This document shows positions 24,528 through 34,140 of a DNA stretch of 64,000 nt, piece by piece. The translations under genes and the position numbers were made by a program. The notes below the pieces were generated by a model, which saw only the letters and a program-made list of their open reading frames with translations, was not told where the DNA came from and ran no database searches. The stretch comes from Treponema sp. C6A8 (GTDB lineage Bacteria; Spirochaetota; Spirochaetia; Treponematales; Treponemataceae): positions 1 through 64,000 of the forward strand of contig NZ_JHVB01000013.1 in NCBI RefSeq assembly GCF_000619925.1, read 5' to 3'. Positions within the stretch are counted from its first letter, which is position 1, and each line of letters starts with the position of its first letter.

Positions 24528-25940
24528 ATGAATAGTTTTGAAATGAGCGAAGAAGACAAGCTCCGTGACGAGTGCGGCGTAATTGGCGTTTTTATAAACG
24601 ATAGCAAAAAAGAACAGATGAGCGCTGCTTCTCTGGCATATTTTGGGCTTTATTCCCTGCAGCACCGTGGTCAGGAAAGCGCGGGTATTGTTACCAGCGA
24701 TGGCACAAACGTAAAAATCCACAAGGATATGGGGCTTGTTGCCGACGTTTTTAATGCCGAAAATCTTGGCAATCTGACTGGAAATGTAGCAATCGGTCAT
24801 GTTCGTTATGCAACTGCAGGTTCAAAAACAATCGAAAATGCCCAGCCAATGCTTAATCAGTTTAAGCTTGGTAGCGTTGCTCTTGCTCATAACGGTCAGC
24901 TTGTAAATTACGAACAGCTCCGTGAAATGCTTGAAGATGCAGGTTCAACCTTCAGTTCTTCAAGTGATACAGAAGTTATCTTAAAAATGATTGCCCGCAG
25001 CTACAAAAAAGGTCTTGCAAAGGCAATTTCAGATACAATCCAGATGATTAAAGGTTCATACGCCCTCTGTGTTATGACAGAAGACACTTTGATTGGTGTT
25101 CGCGATCCTAACGGAATCCGTCCGCTTTGTCTTGGTCAGGTTGAAGGCGGCTATGTTCTTGCCAGCGAGTCCTGCGCAATTGATGCTATGAACGGAACTT
25201 TTGTCCGCGACATCAAACCTGGTGAAATCATCACAATCAATAAAGACGGAATTTCTTCATTTAATTTTGGTGAAAAGACAGCTAAACGTACCTGTATTTT
25301 TGAGTACGTTTATTTTGCCCGCCCTGATTCGGTAATCGATGGAATTCCTGTTCAGACTGCCCGCCTTAAGATGGGTGCCCAGCTTGCAAAGGAAAGCCCT
25401 GTTGATGCTGATGTTGTAATCGGTGTTCCAGACAGCGGTCTGGGTGCTGCTATGGGTTATGCTCAGGCCAGCGGCGTTCCTTATTCAATGGGAATTGTAA
25501 AAAATAAATATATCGGTCGTACCTTTATCGCGCCAACTCAGAAAGAGCGTGAAAATATGGTTTTTGTAAAGCTGAACGCAGTTTCAAGCGATTTGAACGG
25601 CAAAAAAGTTATCGTAATTGATGATTCAATTGTCCGCGGTACAACAAGCCGCCGTCTGGTTCAGATCTTGCGTCGTGCCGGTGCTAAGGAAGTTCACTTC
25701 CGTGTTAGTTCGCCACCGGTAAAATTTCCTTGCCATCTGGGAATCGACACACCGACTAAATCAGAGCTTATTTCAAGCACACATGATATAGAAGAAATCA
25801 GAAAAGAAATCGGTGCAGACAGCCTTGCCTTTATTTCGCTTGAAGGAATGTTTGAAGCTTTGCGCAGCTGTAACGCCGATTCATACGGATTCTGCAAAGG
25901 CTGCTTCAGCGGTGAATATCCGATGAGCGTAATGCAGTAA
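24528..25940 (+). CDS. purF: Amidophosphoribosyltransferase
   Basis: First step of purine synthesis: PRPP plus glutamine to phosphoribosylamine. The 470-residue protein has a 15-residue propeptide before Cys16 (RDECGVIGVF), the nucleophile of the class II glutaminase domain, and a PRTase loop KVIVIDDSIVRGTTSRRL. Extra cysteines (KRTCIFEYVY, KFPCHLGID, GFCKGCFSG) match the Bacillus-type enzyme that holds a 4Fe-4S cluster and is propeptide-processed. AGGAAAG precedes the ATG. It lies 11 bp before glmS, pairing two glutamine-using enzymes. Confidence 0.96.
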   Translation: MNSFEMSEEDKLRDECGVIGVFINDSKKEQMSAASLAYFGLYSLQHRGQESAGIVTSDGTNVKIHKDMGLVADVFNAENLGNLTGNVAIGHVRYATAGSKTIENAQPMLNQFKLGSVALAHNGQLVNYEQLREMLEDAGSTFSSSSDTEVILKMIARSYKKGLAKAISDTIQMIKGSYALCVMTEDTLIGVRDPNGIRPLCLGQVEGGYVLASESCAIDAMNGTFVRDIKPGEIITINKDGISSFNFGEKTAKRTCIFEYVYFARPDSVIDGIPVQTARLKMGAQLAKESPVDADVVIGVPDSGLGAAMGYAQASGVPYSMGIVKNKYIGRTFIAPTQKERENMVFVKLNAVSSDLNGKKVIVIDDSIVRGTTSRRLVQILRRAGAKEVHFRVSSPPVKFPCHLGIDTPTKSELISSTHDIEEIRKEIGADSLAFISLEGMFEALRSCNADSYGFCKGCFSGEYPMSVMQ

Positions 25941-25951
25941 GGGGGGATTTT

Positions 25952-27865
25952 ATGTGCGGTATCGTTGGTTATATCGGAAATAAAAATGCAGCGTCAGTTT
26001 TGATTAAGGCGCTTAAAAAACTTGAGTATCGCGGTTATGATTCTGCAGGAATTGCAGTTTATACCGGCGAAGATATTCTTGTAAAAAAAGCAAAGGGAAA
26101 ACTCATCAATCTTGCTGAAAAAATTACAGGTCAGGTTGTTCCTGAAAACTTGAAGGACGAAGCTTATACTCAGGCTGAAAATGCTTTGTATGAGCAGATC
26201 CGCGATTTTGTAAAGGGTAGCATGGGAATTGGTCACACAAGATGGGCAACTCACGGTGAACCTAGCGATACAAACAGCCATCCTCATACAAGCATGGACG
26301 GCACAATTTCAATCGTTCATAACGGAATTATCGAAAACTATGCTGAATTGAAGGCAAAGCTTCAGGCTCAGGGCGTAGTTTTCCAGTCTCAGACAGATAC
26401 AGAAGTTGTAGTTCATCTTATCGATAAGAATTATAAAGAAGAAAAAGATATTTTTAAGGCAGTTCAGAAGACAATTCATGTTCTTGAAGGTTCTTATGCG
26501 CTTGGAGTTCTCTGCAAGGATTATCCTGACCGCATTATTGCCTGCCGAAAGGAAAGCCCTCTTATTGTTGGCGTAGGAAAGGATGAAAACTTCATCGCAT
26601 CTGATGTTCCTGCAATTCTTGAGCACACCCGCGACGTTTACTATCTTGGTGAAAAAGAGCTTGTAGTTCTTTACAGCGATCATGTTGATATTTTTGATTT
26701 TGACGGCAATAAAATCATCAAAAAGCCAAGTCACGTTGACTGGGATATGAACGCTGCCGAAAAGAACGGCTATCCTCACTTTATGATTAAGGAAATCCAC
26801 GAGCAGCCAAAGGGTCTGCTTGATACAATGCGTCCAAGAATCGTAAAAGACGGAAGCGGCCGCCCTACAGACGTTTATTTTGAAGAAAACAAGATGGATG
26901 ACGCATGGCGCAAGGCAAAACGCGTTGTAATCACAGCCTGCGGAACAGCTTATCATGCCGGCGTTGTTGCAAAATACGCTTTTGAAAAAATTGCCCGCAT
27001 GAAGGTTGATGTTGATGTAGCAAGTGAATTCCGCTACCGCAACCCGATTCTTGATAAAGATGATATTTTTATCGTAATTTCCCAGTCTGGTGAAACTGCT
27101 GATACTTTGAGCGCCCTTCGTCTTGCAAAGCAGAACGGACTTAAGGTTGTTGCAATCACAAACTGTGTAGGTTCTACTGTCAGCCGCGAAGCTGATGATG
27201 TAATTTACACTCTTGCAGGACCGGAAATTGCCGTTGCTTCAACAAAGGCCTACACAACTCAGATTTTGTGCCTCTATCTTCTTGCTATCAAAGCCGGAAA
27301 ACTCCGCGGAACTTTGAGCGATGATGATGCATCAAAACTTCTTTCTGAACTGGAAACAATTCCTGGAAAAGTTCAGGAGATTCTGGACGGCAAGGAAACA
27401 ATCCAGAAGTTTGCGTCACAGCAGTTTAATAAAGATAAGATTTTCTATATCGGACGTCAGTTCGACAGCGCAACTTCCTTGGAAAGCGCTTTGAAGCTTA
27501 AGGAAGTTTCTTACATGCACTCAGAGGCATTTGCAGCCGGTGAACTTAAGCATGGTCCGATTGCTCTGATAGATCCACAGACTCTGGTAGTTGCGATTGC
27601 CAGTCAGCCTGATTTGTACGAAAAAATCGGTTCAAACATGGTTGAAGTAAAGGCAAGAAAGGCAACTGTGCTTGTAATCACTCAGGATGAAAAGGCCTTT
27701 GAAGGCAAAACAGACGAAGTATTCAAGATTCCGGAATGTTCTGATACTCTTGCGTCACTTTTGACTGTAATTCCTGCCCAGCTTTTTGCATATTATTGTG
27801 CTGTTCAGCGCGGTTTTGACCCTGATAAGCCAAGAAACCTTGCAAAATCGGTAACAGTTGAGTAA
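25952..27865 (+). CDS. glmS: Glutamine--fructose-6-phosphate aminotransferase (isomerizing)
   Basis: Makes glucosamine 6-phosphate for peptidoglycan. The 637-residue protein begins MCGIVGYIGNKNA with Cys2 as the amidotransferase nucleophile, has the glutaminase GHTRWATHGEPSDTNSHPH block, and two SIS domains (TACGTAYHAGVV, ISQSGETADTLSALR, and AFAAGELKHGPIALID) with the final KPRNLAKSVTVE. GGGGGGA lies before the ATG. No glmS ribozyme is seen in the 11-bp gap to purF; the two genes are likely co-transcribed. Confidence 0.97.
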   Translation: MCGIVGYIGNKNAASVLIKALKKLEYRGYDSAGIAVYTGEDILVKKAKGKLINLAEKITGQVVPENLKDEAYTQAENALYEQIRDFVKGSMGIGHTRWATHGEPSDTNSHPHTSMDGTISIVHNGIIENYAELKAKLQAQGVVFQSQTDTEVVVHLIDKNYKEEKDIFKAVQKTIHVLEGSYALGVLCKDYPDRIIACRKESPLIVGVGKDENFIASDVPAILEHTRDVYYLGEKELVVLYSDHVDIFDFDGNKIIKKPSHVDWDMNAAEKNGYPHFMIKEIHEQPKGLLDTMRPRIVKDGSGRPTDVYFEENKMDDAWRKAKRVVITACGTAYHAGVVAKYAFEKIARMKVDVDVASEFRYRNPILDKDDIFIVISQSGETADTLSALRLAKQNGLKVVAITNCVGSTVSREADDVIYTLAGPEIAVASTKAYTTQILCLYLLAIKAGKLRGTLSDDDASKLLSELETIPGKVQEILDGKETIQKFASQQFNKDKIFYIGRQFDSATSLESALKLKEVSYMHSEAFAAGELKHGPIALIDPQTLVVAIASQPDLYEKIGSNMVEVKARKATVLVITQDEKAFEGKTDEVFKIPECSDTLASLLTVIPAQLFAYYCAVQRGFDPDKPRNLAKSVTVE

Positions 27866-27897
27866 ATCTCAGAAATTTGTTATATTGTAAAAACTTC

Positions 27898-27970
27898 GGG
27901 CCATTAGCTCAGCGGTTAGAGCAGAGGACTCATAATCCTTTGGTCCTTGGTTCAAATCCAAGATGGCCCA
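27898..27970 (+). tRNA. tRNA-Ile2 (anticodon CAT)
   Basis: A 73-nt cloverleaf: acceptor GGGCCAT/ATGGCCC with discriminator A; D-arm GCTC...GAGC; anticodon stem GAGGA/TCCTT with loop CTCATAA (anticodon CAT); T-arm CTTGG/CCAAG with TTCAAAT. The overall sequence resembles isoleucine tRNAs (ileX-like; TTAGCTCAG, GACTCATAATC) more than elongator Met, so the wobble C is probably converted to lysidine. No 3' CCA is encoded. It lies 33 bp after glmS and is followed by a terminator. Confidence 0.88.
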
Positions 27971-27981
27971 TGATGCCTAAG

Positions 27982-28009
27982 CGCTTCCTTCAACCGGAAG
28001 CGTTTTTTG
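27982..28009 (+). terminator. Intrinsic terminator after the tRNA
   Basis: CGCTTCC-TTCAACC-GGAAGCG forms a 7-bp stem followed by TTTTTTG. It starts 12 bp after the tRNA end and would end the tRNA transcript. Confidence 0.85.
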
Positions 28010-28039
28010 TTTAACACAAGCTTCACAAGCGGGAGTCTT

Positions 28040-28453
28040 ATGGAATTTAAATATTGTCGTATTCAGGGGAAGGAACTGGCTGCTAATACACGGAGCGGCA
28101 AGGGTATTTTCAGCATGCTTCATCAGATGATAAGCGACGGCGTTATGGAAGATGAGGATGTGGGGCTCTTCGACGAAATTGAATCCTGGTTTTTTGAAAA
28201 TCTTCCATTCCCTCCACAGTGCAAGCGGCAGGAAAAAGTTATCTGTTATTTTAAAACTGAAAACAGTAAAATGATGATGAAAATGATAAATCCCCTTCTC
28301 TGGCTTCTTGAACGTTACAAGCATCCATACTATGTTGTTTACACAAATTTTCCAGGCGAAATTGTTTACGAAGATGAATTCCAGGTTGCCGTTAAAGTTG
28401 ATGAAAATGTCGTCATAGAAGACGTTCAGGCCAGCTGGAGCCCAAAAGACTGA
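28040..28453 (+). CDS. Uncharacterised 137-residue protein
   Basis: Not recognised. The start at 28040 is supported by GGGAG upstream. The protein is soluble, with an acidic stretch (EDEDVGLFDEIESWF), FENLPFPPQCKRQEKVICYF, several methionines (SKMMMKMINPL), a tryptophan-rich LLWLLERYKHPYYVVYTNFPG and an acidic C-terminus. No signal peptide, transmembrane helix or cofactor motif is seen. It lies between the tRNA terminator and the OFA transporter gene on the same strand. Codon use looks like that of its neighbours, so it is probably a real gene. Confidence 0.75.
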   Translation: MEFKYCRIQGKELAANTRSGKGIFSMLHQMISDGVMEDEDVGLFDEIESWFFENLPFPPQCKRQEKVICYFKTENSKMMMKMINPLLWLLERYKHPYYVVYTNFPGEIVYEDEFQVAVKVDENVVIEDVQASWSPKD

Positions 28454-28556
28454 CAGCCTATAAATTCTTATTATATTTTCTTAAATCCCTGATAGATTTT
28501 TCATCAAATCACCAATATAATAGGGGAGGTTTTATTTTTATTTATTGGTGGTTTAT

Positions 28557-29849
28557 ATGAAAAACATTCAGAACAAATGGATTAGAGGAGCAATCCCAGC
28601 CCTTCTTCTTCATTGCAGTATCGGTACTGTTTACTGCTGGTCTATTTTCAGCCAGGAAATTGCTGATTACATCGGCTTTTCAAAAGGCGCAACAGAATGG
28701 GCCTTCAGCTTTGCAATTTTCTTCCTTGGTATGTCAGCAGCCTTCCTTGGAAACCTTGTTGAAAAGAACATTCACAAGTCATCTTTGATTGCAACAATCA
28801 CTTTCGCAGCCGGAATGGCAGGAACAGGTTTCTTCATTCAGTGGGGCGGCGCACACCGCGGAAATCCGCTTGCTCTTGTTGGAATTTACATCTGCTACGG
28901 CTTTATTATGGGTGTAGGTCTTGGTACCGGTTATCTTTCTCCAGTTAAGACTTTGATGCTCTGGTTTAAAGACCGCAAAGGCCTTGCTACAGGTCTTGCA
29001 GTTGCAGGCTTTGGTGCAGCAAAAGCAATCGCTTCTCCAATCATGCAGGCCCTGCTCGGCGACAACAAAAACGGCGAAATCTTCAAGATGTTCTATATTC
29101 TTGCCTGCGTTTACTTCGTAATGATGTTCGTTGGCCACCTTATCCTTGCAAAACCAGCAGACTGGGTTGAACCTCAGACAAAATCTAAGGACGAAGGAAT
29201 TATCGCAACTCTCAAACGCGAGCCTGTTATCAGCTACGTTGCAATCTGGCTTATGTTCTACATCAACATTACCTGTGGTCTTGCCCTGATTTCTCAGGAA
29301 AAGATGATTGTAAAATGTCTTGGCCTTGCAAGCGCAGTAGGAATCATCTCTACAATCTCAGCAGTTTTCAATGCAGGCGGACGCCTCGGCTTCTCTGCAT
29401 GGGCAGACTCAATGAAAGACCGTAACTCAGTTTATAAGCTGATTTTCATTCTTTCTATCGCATTCACAGCAATTGTTTACTTTGCAAAGGGTATCGAAAA
29501 CGGTGCGGGAAACATCCTCCTTACAGTTTTCGTACTTGCCCTGATTTTCATAGTAAACGCAGGCTACGGCGGCGGCTTCTCTAACATCCCAACTCTGCTT
29601 TCTGACCACTACGGAATGGGAAGCATTTCTGCAATCCACGGAATTACACTTTCTGCCTGGGCTTTTGCAGGTCTCACAGGAAATCAGATGGCAAACGCTA
29701 TCGTTCAGAAAACCGGCGAGTTTGTTGAGCTTCACGGTATCAAGGTAAACCCAACCGGCTATCAGCACGTTCTGATTGTTACCGGCTGTCTTTACATCGT
29801 AGCACTCTGTCTGAGCGTATTCCTGGTAAAGCCAACTAAAAAAGATTAA
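28557..29849 (+). CDS. OFA-family MFS transporter (oxalate/formate antiporter-like)
   Basis: A 430-residue 12-TM protein. The N-terminus has GTVYCWSIFSQEIADYIGFS and SFAIFFLGMSAAFLG, typical of OFA-family MFS members, and GLATGLAVAGFGAAKAIASP of the MFS repeat. The substrate is probably a small carboxylate, but the sequence does not fix it. The ATG at 28557 is preceded by GGTGG; a stronger GGGGAGG lies farther up. It is the last gene before a convergent two-component operon; copy D of the GC-rich repeat follows the stop. Confidence 0.88.
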   Translation: MKNIQNKWIRGAIPALLLHCSIGTVYCWSIFSQEIADYIGFSKGATEWAFSFAIFFLGMSAAFLGNLVEKNIHKSSLIATITFAAGMAGTGFFIQWGGAHRGNPLALVGIYICYGFIMGVGLGTGYLSPVKTLMLWFKDRKGLATGLAVAGFGAAKAIASPIMQALLGDNKNGEIFKMFYILACVYFVMMFVGHLILAKPADWVEPQTKSKDEGIIATLKREPVISYVAIWLMFYINITCGLALISQEKMIVKCLGLASAVGIISTISAVFNAGGRLGFSAWADSMKDRNSVYKLIFILSIAFTAIVYFAKGIENGAGNILLTVFVLALIFIVNAGYGGGFSNIPTLLSDHYGMGSISAIHGITLSAWAFAGLTGNQMANAIVQKTGEFVELHGIKVNPTGYQHVLIVTGCLYIVALCLSVFLVKPTKKD

Positions 29850-29850
29850 T

Positions 29851-29937
29851 AAGGAGGGGGAAGCCTCCCCCTGCCTTCAGCCCGCTTCGCGGTCTTCCGC
29901 CACCCCCTCTGCGGGGTGTGGCCCCCCCCCGCACCTT
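29851..29937 (+). repeat. GC-rich intergenic repeat, copy D
   Basis: GGAGGGGGAAGCCTCCCCCT, CAGCCCGCTTCGCGGTCTTCC, GCCACCCCCTCTGCGGGG and CCCCCCCCGCACC follow in the order seen in the family. It lies between convergent genes, so it may act as a shared transcription end for the transporter and the response regulator. Confidence 0.75.
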
Positions 29938-29945
29938 TATTTTTC

Positions 29946-31487
29946 CTACTTAACTACAGTTTCCCTGTATTCAGTCGGCGTTAATCCAAATTTCTGTTTA
30001 AAGAGTTTTGTAAAATAATTTTGATCGTTATAACCAACCCCTGTACTTATTTCCTTTATGATAAGGGAAGGATTTTCCAAAAGTTTTTTTGCTTTTTCCA
30101 ACCGAAGTGAAGTTACATAGTTTATAAAGTTTTCACCTTTTTCTTCCTTAAATAAGCGGCTTAAATGATAAGGACTAAGGCCAAGCTCCTGCGCCAGTAG
30201 CTCAAGACCAAAATCTTCTGACAGATGTTCTTCTATAAACTTACATGCCTTTTTAATAACCGGATTTTCACTGCTGTTTTTAACTTCAGAAATTGCAAGA
30301 AAACATTCCTCAGCACGGGATGAAAGATAAGCTTCAAAAGCCTCCTGTTCAGAAAATCTTGCAAGCGACGGAAAAATTGACTCAAAGGCTTCATTTTTAT
30401 AGGAAGCATCCACTTTAAGAACTGCATTTTTTATATTCAAAAGCGTTTCAAAAAGGCTGTTGCGGATTTTATCAAGATCTGAGTAAATTGCAAAAAGAGC
30501 TCCGATATATTCAACACAAAGCGATTTTATGCTTGTAATGTCTTCTGCATAAAGTTTTGCTACCAGAAGCTCAGAAATTTTACGGGCATTTTCAGCATCA
30601 AAAACAGCGGAAACCTGCCCCCTATAATAACTTACACCCCCGCTAGACCCGCAGGAATTAATTGCAGAAATTGAATTGTTGTAGGCCGAATGACTGGCAG
30701 AAATATCAGAAAACAAATTGCTTACACCAATTTTAATAGCCGAAGAAATCCGCGTAGAAAGCAAAAGGAAAATCTCGTCCATAAGAGATTTAATTTCAAA
30801 ATCCCCTGATACGTGCAAAAAGATTACAACTTTATTTTCCATCAGAGAACCGATAATGCATTTGCACTTTGAAGAAAATACATCGCGCAGTTCGTCGTAA
30901 ACTTTCTGCCGATTATTTAAAACCTGATTAGGTAATTCAACAGCACAAATATAATAATAAGAAGTTTCAATGCCAAAATACGAAAGATAGTCAGAAAAAT
31001 CTGTGGTTTTATTATTAAAAATGCAAGAATAAATGAAATCACTTTCGACCATGGTAGAAACAGAACTCAATTTTTCGTGAAGCTCAATATTGTCTGTAAG
31101 GTTCTGGTGCATGCTGTCGATAAGACTCATGGCATTACGCACGGTCTGAACAATCAAATTACGGTTTACAGGCTTTGTAAGATATTTAAAGGCGCCAAGG
31201 TTCAAGGCCTGCTGGGCATACTGAAACTGGTTGTAGGCACTTAAAATTATTACAACAATATTTGGATTAATCTGCTTAATCAGGGAAATTGTTTCCAGCC
31301 CGTTTAAGCCAGGCATCTGAATATCCATAAAAACAATATCGATTTTCTGATTACGAACTACATCAAGCGCCTTTGAGCCGGAATTAGCGGTATAAATTTC
31401 CACTTCTTCCATAAAATTCTTTGTAAGAATAATTTTTAGAGATTCAGTTTCAAGTTTTTCGTCATCTGTAAGCAAAATAGAATACAT
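29946..31487 (-). CDS. Response regulator with AraC-type DNA-binding domain (YesN-like)
   Basis: A 513-residue regulator: N-terminal receiver (ILLTDDEKLE; phosphoacceptor Asp55 in VFMDIQMPGLNG; LTKP near 105), a long linker region, and a C-terminal AraC HTH pair (about 410-510; LGLSPYHLSRLFKEEKGENF, ISTGVGYNDQNYFTKLFKQ). It is the output of the kinase encoded 6 bp upstream. Position next to chvE-mmsAB suggests it activates that sugar importer, which is inference from similar operons. No DNA target is visible. Confidence 0.92.
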   Translation of the reverse strand: MYSILLTDDEKLETESLKIILTKNFMEEVEIYTANSGSKALDVVRNQKIDIVFMDIQMPGLNGLETISLIKQINPNIVVIILSAYNQFQYAQQALNLGAFKYLTKPVNRNLIVQTVRNAMSLIDSMHQNLTDNIELHEKLSSVSTMVESDFIYSCIFNNKTTDFSDYLSYFGIETSYYYICAVELPNQVLNNRQKVYDELRDVFSSKCKCIIGSLMENKVVIFLHVSGDFEIKSLMDEIFLLLSTRISSAIKIGVSNLFSDISASHSAYNNSISAINSCGSSGGVSYYRGQVSAVFDAENARKISELLVAKLYAEDITSIKSLCVEYIGALFAIYSDLDKIRNSLFETLLNIKNAVLKVDASYKNEAFESIFPSLARFSEQEAFEAYLSSRAEECFLAISEVKNSSENPVIKKACKFIEEHLSEDFGLELLAQELGLSPYHLSRLFKEEKGENFINYVTSLRLEKAKKLLENPSLIIKEISTGVGYNDQNYFTKLFKQKFGLTPTEYRETVVK

Positions 31488-31493
31488 TTTTAA

Positions 31494-33041
31494 TTACCTT
31501 TTTATTCTTATAAAAAATACGCAGCCTTTGCCGCCGTCTGCATTTGCCTTGCATTCAGGATTATCTGCAATACTGAATACTTCATCATATTTATAATACA
31601 TTCTTAAGCGCGAAATTACATTAACAAGACCGGCAGAAACGTGAGCTTCTGAGTGATTTTCGCCAGGTTCGTCTGATTCACCCAAGATAATGCCTTCTCC
31701 ACCCTTTTCTACATCTTCAAAAAGCCGCTCTTTTACACCCGGCGCAAAACCGCAGCCGTTATCGCTGATTGTAATTTCTATGCAGTCAGGCTTTCCCTTT
31801 ACGGTGATTTTTATAAGGCCGTTTTCAGAAACATTTTTTAAGCCGTGCTTCATGCAGTTTTCTACAAGCGGCTGCAAAATCATATTTGGCATTTTTGTTC
31901 CAAGCACAGAATCATCAATATCTTTTATAAAAGTAAATTTGTCGTCAAAGCGGACTTTCATAATGTAAATGTAGTTATCCAGCATGCCAAGCTCTTCTGC
32001 GATTGTTGCTTCGCTGCCAGGATGCTGAAGGTTATAGCGCAAAAAATCAGAAACCTGTTCAAGATAATCACAGGTCTTGTAGGCTTCTTCTATCATCGCA
32101 AGCTGGGCACCAGAATTAAGCGTATTGAACAAAAAATGAGGCTTAATCTGCTCCTGAAGGGCTTTAAGGCGGGCCTCGGTATAAAGGGCGCGAAGCTCAA
32201 TCTCCTTTTCGCGCAGTTCATTTTCCTTCATAGCGCGTTCCCAGATTGTGTCGATATATTCGCGAATACTTATAATCATTGCGTCAAAAGCGCGGCAGAT
32301 GTTTCCAATTTCATCGTTATCGTTATTTTTAAAAAGAGGAACATCAAAATCACGCTCAGAAAGGCGGCGGGCAACATCGGAAATTTTTGCAAGAGGCTTT
32401 GTAATGCTGCGGATGCTTATGTAAGGCAAAATCACCATCATTATAACAAGCCCGACCATGGCAATTACAAGCTTTTGAATTATAGATTTAATGCGAACCT
32501 TGTTGTAATTGTAATTTTTTGCGTTTGTAGTAAAAAAGAGCATATCAAGGTCGATGATTTTCTTTCGCAGGTGAGAATAACAGTCCAGACTCTTTGCAAA
32601 ATAGACTTCTGAACTAAGAATGTTATTAGCGCGTCTTGCAGCAATTGCCTTCTGACTCAAATCAAAAAAAGAAAAAGAAAGCTTTCTGATTATGTATTCC
32701 CGCTGAAAAAACTCTATTGTAGAAGGATTTGCATGGAACTTTTGAACACTTGCTTCTGCCTTTTCCTGCATCTTAAAAAATTTATCTACACTTCCAAAGG
32801 TGCGGTATTTTATATAAGACTCCATGGCAGTTTTTGTTTCTTCCAGCTCCAGAAGATAGGCGTCTAAATCTGCGTTTGACTGAAAGGATTCGCCCGTTTC
32901 GCCCATAATGTGCCCAAAAAGAGAGGCCATAAAAAGAATTACGGCAACTGTAATCACAGAGTTTAAGATTACATAGAACATTATCTGATATCTGATAGAG
33001 CCACGTTTATAAAATCGGCCAAGTCTGCTAAATAAAATCAT
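31494..33041 (-). CDS. Sensor histidine kinase, LytS/YesM type
   Basis: A 515-residue membrane kinase: one TM near 20-45, an extracytoplasmic region (about 50-190), a second TM (about 190-215), a HAMP-like linker (SITKPLAKISDVARRLSERD), and His_kinase domain (KALQEQIKPHFLFNTLNS, phospho-His near residue 300), then the ATPase lobe (PLVENCMKHGL, ISDNGCGFAPG). It overlaps the upstream binding-protein gene and pairs with the AraC-type regulator. Confidence 0.93.
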   Translation of the reverse strand: MILFSRLGRFYKRGSIRYQIMFYVILNSVITVAVILFMASLFGHIMGETGESFQSNADLDAYLLELEETKTAMESYIKYRTFGSVDKFFKMQEKAEASVQKFHANPSTIEFFQREYIIRKLSFSFFDLSQKAIAARRANNILSSEVYFAKSLDCYSHLRKKIIDLDMLFFTTNAKNYNYNKVRIKSIIQKLVIAMVGLVIMMVILPYISIRSITKPLAKISDVARRLSERDFDVPLFKNNDNDEIGNICRAFDAMIISIREYIDTIWERAMKENELREKEIELRALYTEARLKALQEQIKPHFLFNTLNSGAQLAMIEEAYKTCDYLEQVSDFLRYNLQHPGSEATIAEELGMLDNYIYIMKVRFDDKFTFIKDIDDSVLGTKMPNMILQPLVENCMKHGLKNVSENGLIKITVKGKPDCIEITISDNGCGFAPGVKERLFEDVEKGGEGIILGESDEPGENHSEAHVSAGLVNVISRLRMYYKYDEVFSIADNPECKANADGGKGCVFFIRIKR

Positions 33042-34018
33042 TACTTTCGGCCCCTCTTTAAGATGTCTATGCCCGCAATAATATGCTGGTCTGCCGCACC
33101 TGTGTTTTTATAATTGAAGATTTCTTCTACCGCACGCACGCCAATTTCCAGAGAGTTAATTACAATAAGCTCGCTGATGATTTCTTTTTCGTAGTAAGCA
33201 CGGCTTTCTGCACCTTCACTAAGACCAATAATTCCGCTTTTAATTGTCTGGTTGATTTCTGTAATTGTCTGGGCGGCAAGAACTGTGTTTTCTTCTGAAA
33301 GCGAAACAACTAAATCATAGGGAGAAGCCCCGGAAAGTTTCTGACGAAAAAGATCGAACTCTGAAGTATTTTTATCTGAAGAAAGGCGTAAAGTTTCTAT
33401 ATTAATGGCCTTTCTAGTGTCCGTAATTTTAAAAAGCTCATTCATCAGCATGGAATAGGACAGATTCCTCTGGATATCTGAATACAAAATGCAGACATTT
33501 CCTTTTCCGCCGGTAAAAGAAACAATTTCGTTTCCAATAATTCGTCCAAGTTCAGCAAAATTAATTCCTATAAATGAAATCTGTGGAAGTTCCGGAAGAT
33601 ACTGTCCAACCGCAACCAGGGGAATAATTGTATCATCATTATAAAGAGGGGCAGTTACATTTGTTATGCCTTCCGGAATAAAAGCAATAAGACCGTCCGG
33701 CTCAACATAAGAGACATAATCAAATATCTTTTGGAAATTTACACTGGAATTTAAGCTTTCTGGAACATAAAGTTCTATAGAACAGTTGTACTTTTGCGCG
33801 GTAGACTGGGCACCTCTGTAAATCTGACGCACAAAAGCTTCTGCCCCAGGAGTTCCAGTTACTAAGATATTATATTTCCGTTCTGTACTGCTTGTTCCGT
33901 AATTTCCAGGACGCGTAACAATATTCTGCGACTGTAAAACAATATAAAGTCCGAAGCATGTAATAGAAATAAAAAGAAGAGCAGCAAAAACAATTCTAAG
34001 CACAAAACTTTTTTTCAT
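33041..34018 (-). CDS. Membrane-anchored periplasmic sugar-binding protein, probable sensor partner of the kinase
   Basis: A 325-residue protein with an N-terminal uncleaved-looking hydrophobic segment (VLRIVFAALLFISITCFG) and a periplasmic-binding-protein-like I fold (NILVTGTPGAEAFVRQIYRG, FIGINFAELGRIIGNEI, and FDLFRQKLSGASPYDLVVSL). It overlaps the kinase gene, with no permease next to it. In clostridia a binding protein, LytS and YesN form a three-component xylose system; the same layout here suggests a sugar sensor. The ligand is not known. Confidence 0.8.
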   Translation of the reverse strand: MKKSFVLRIVFAALLFISITCFGLYIVLQSQNIVTRPGNYGTSSTERKYNILVTGTPGAEAFVRQIYRGAQSTAQKYNCSIELYVPESLNSSVNFQKIFDYVSYVEPDGLIAFIPEGITNVTAPLYNDDTIIPLVAVGQYLPELPQISFIGINFAELGRIIGNEIVSFTGGKGNVCILYSDIQRNLSYSMLMNELFKITDTRKAINIETLRLSSDKNTSEFDLFRQKLSGASPYDLVVSLSEENTVLAAQTITEINQTIKSGIIGLSEGAESRAYYEKEIISELIVINSLEIGVRAVEEIFNYKNTGAADQHIIAGIDILKRGRK

Positions 34019-34055
34019 ACAGTTTTACAATTATAAACCATAAAATCCCGCTTGT

Positions 34056-34105
34056 AAAAAAAAAGGAGACCTTTCGCAATGAAAGGTCCCCCTGTCTCCC
34101 TTTTT
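34056..34105. terminator. Bidirectional terminator after mmsB
   Basis: GGAGACCTTTC-GCAAT-GAAAGGTCCC flanked by T-runs on both strands. It lies between the mmsB stop and the sensor operon start, separating the importer transcript from the three-component operon. Confidence 0.8.
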
Positions 34106-34140
34106 AAATATATTTTTACCTGATAAAGTTTGAATATAAG

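Noticed and set aside
25941..25951. glmS ribozyme
   Set aside because: The gap to purF is 11 bp, too short, and the ribozyme core is not seen.
31845..32612. Long ORF antisense to the histidine kinase gene
   Set aside because: Its reading comes from the opposite strand of a clear kinase gene and the protein has no recognisable domain.
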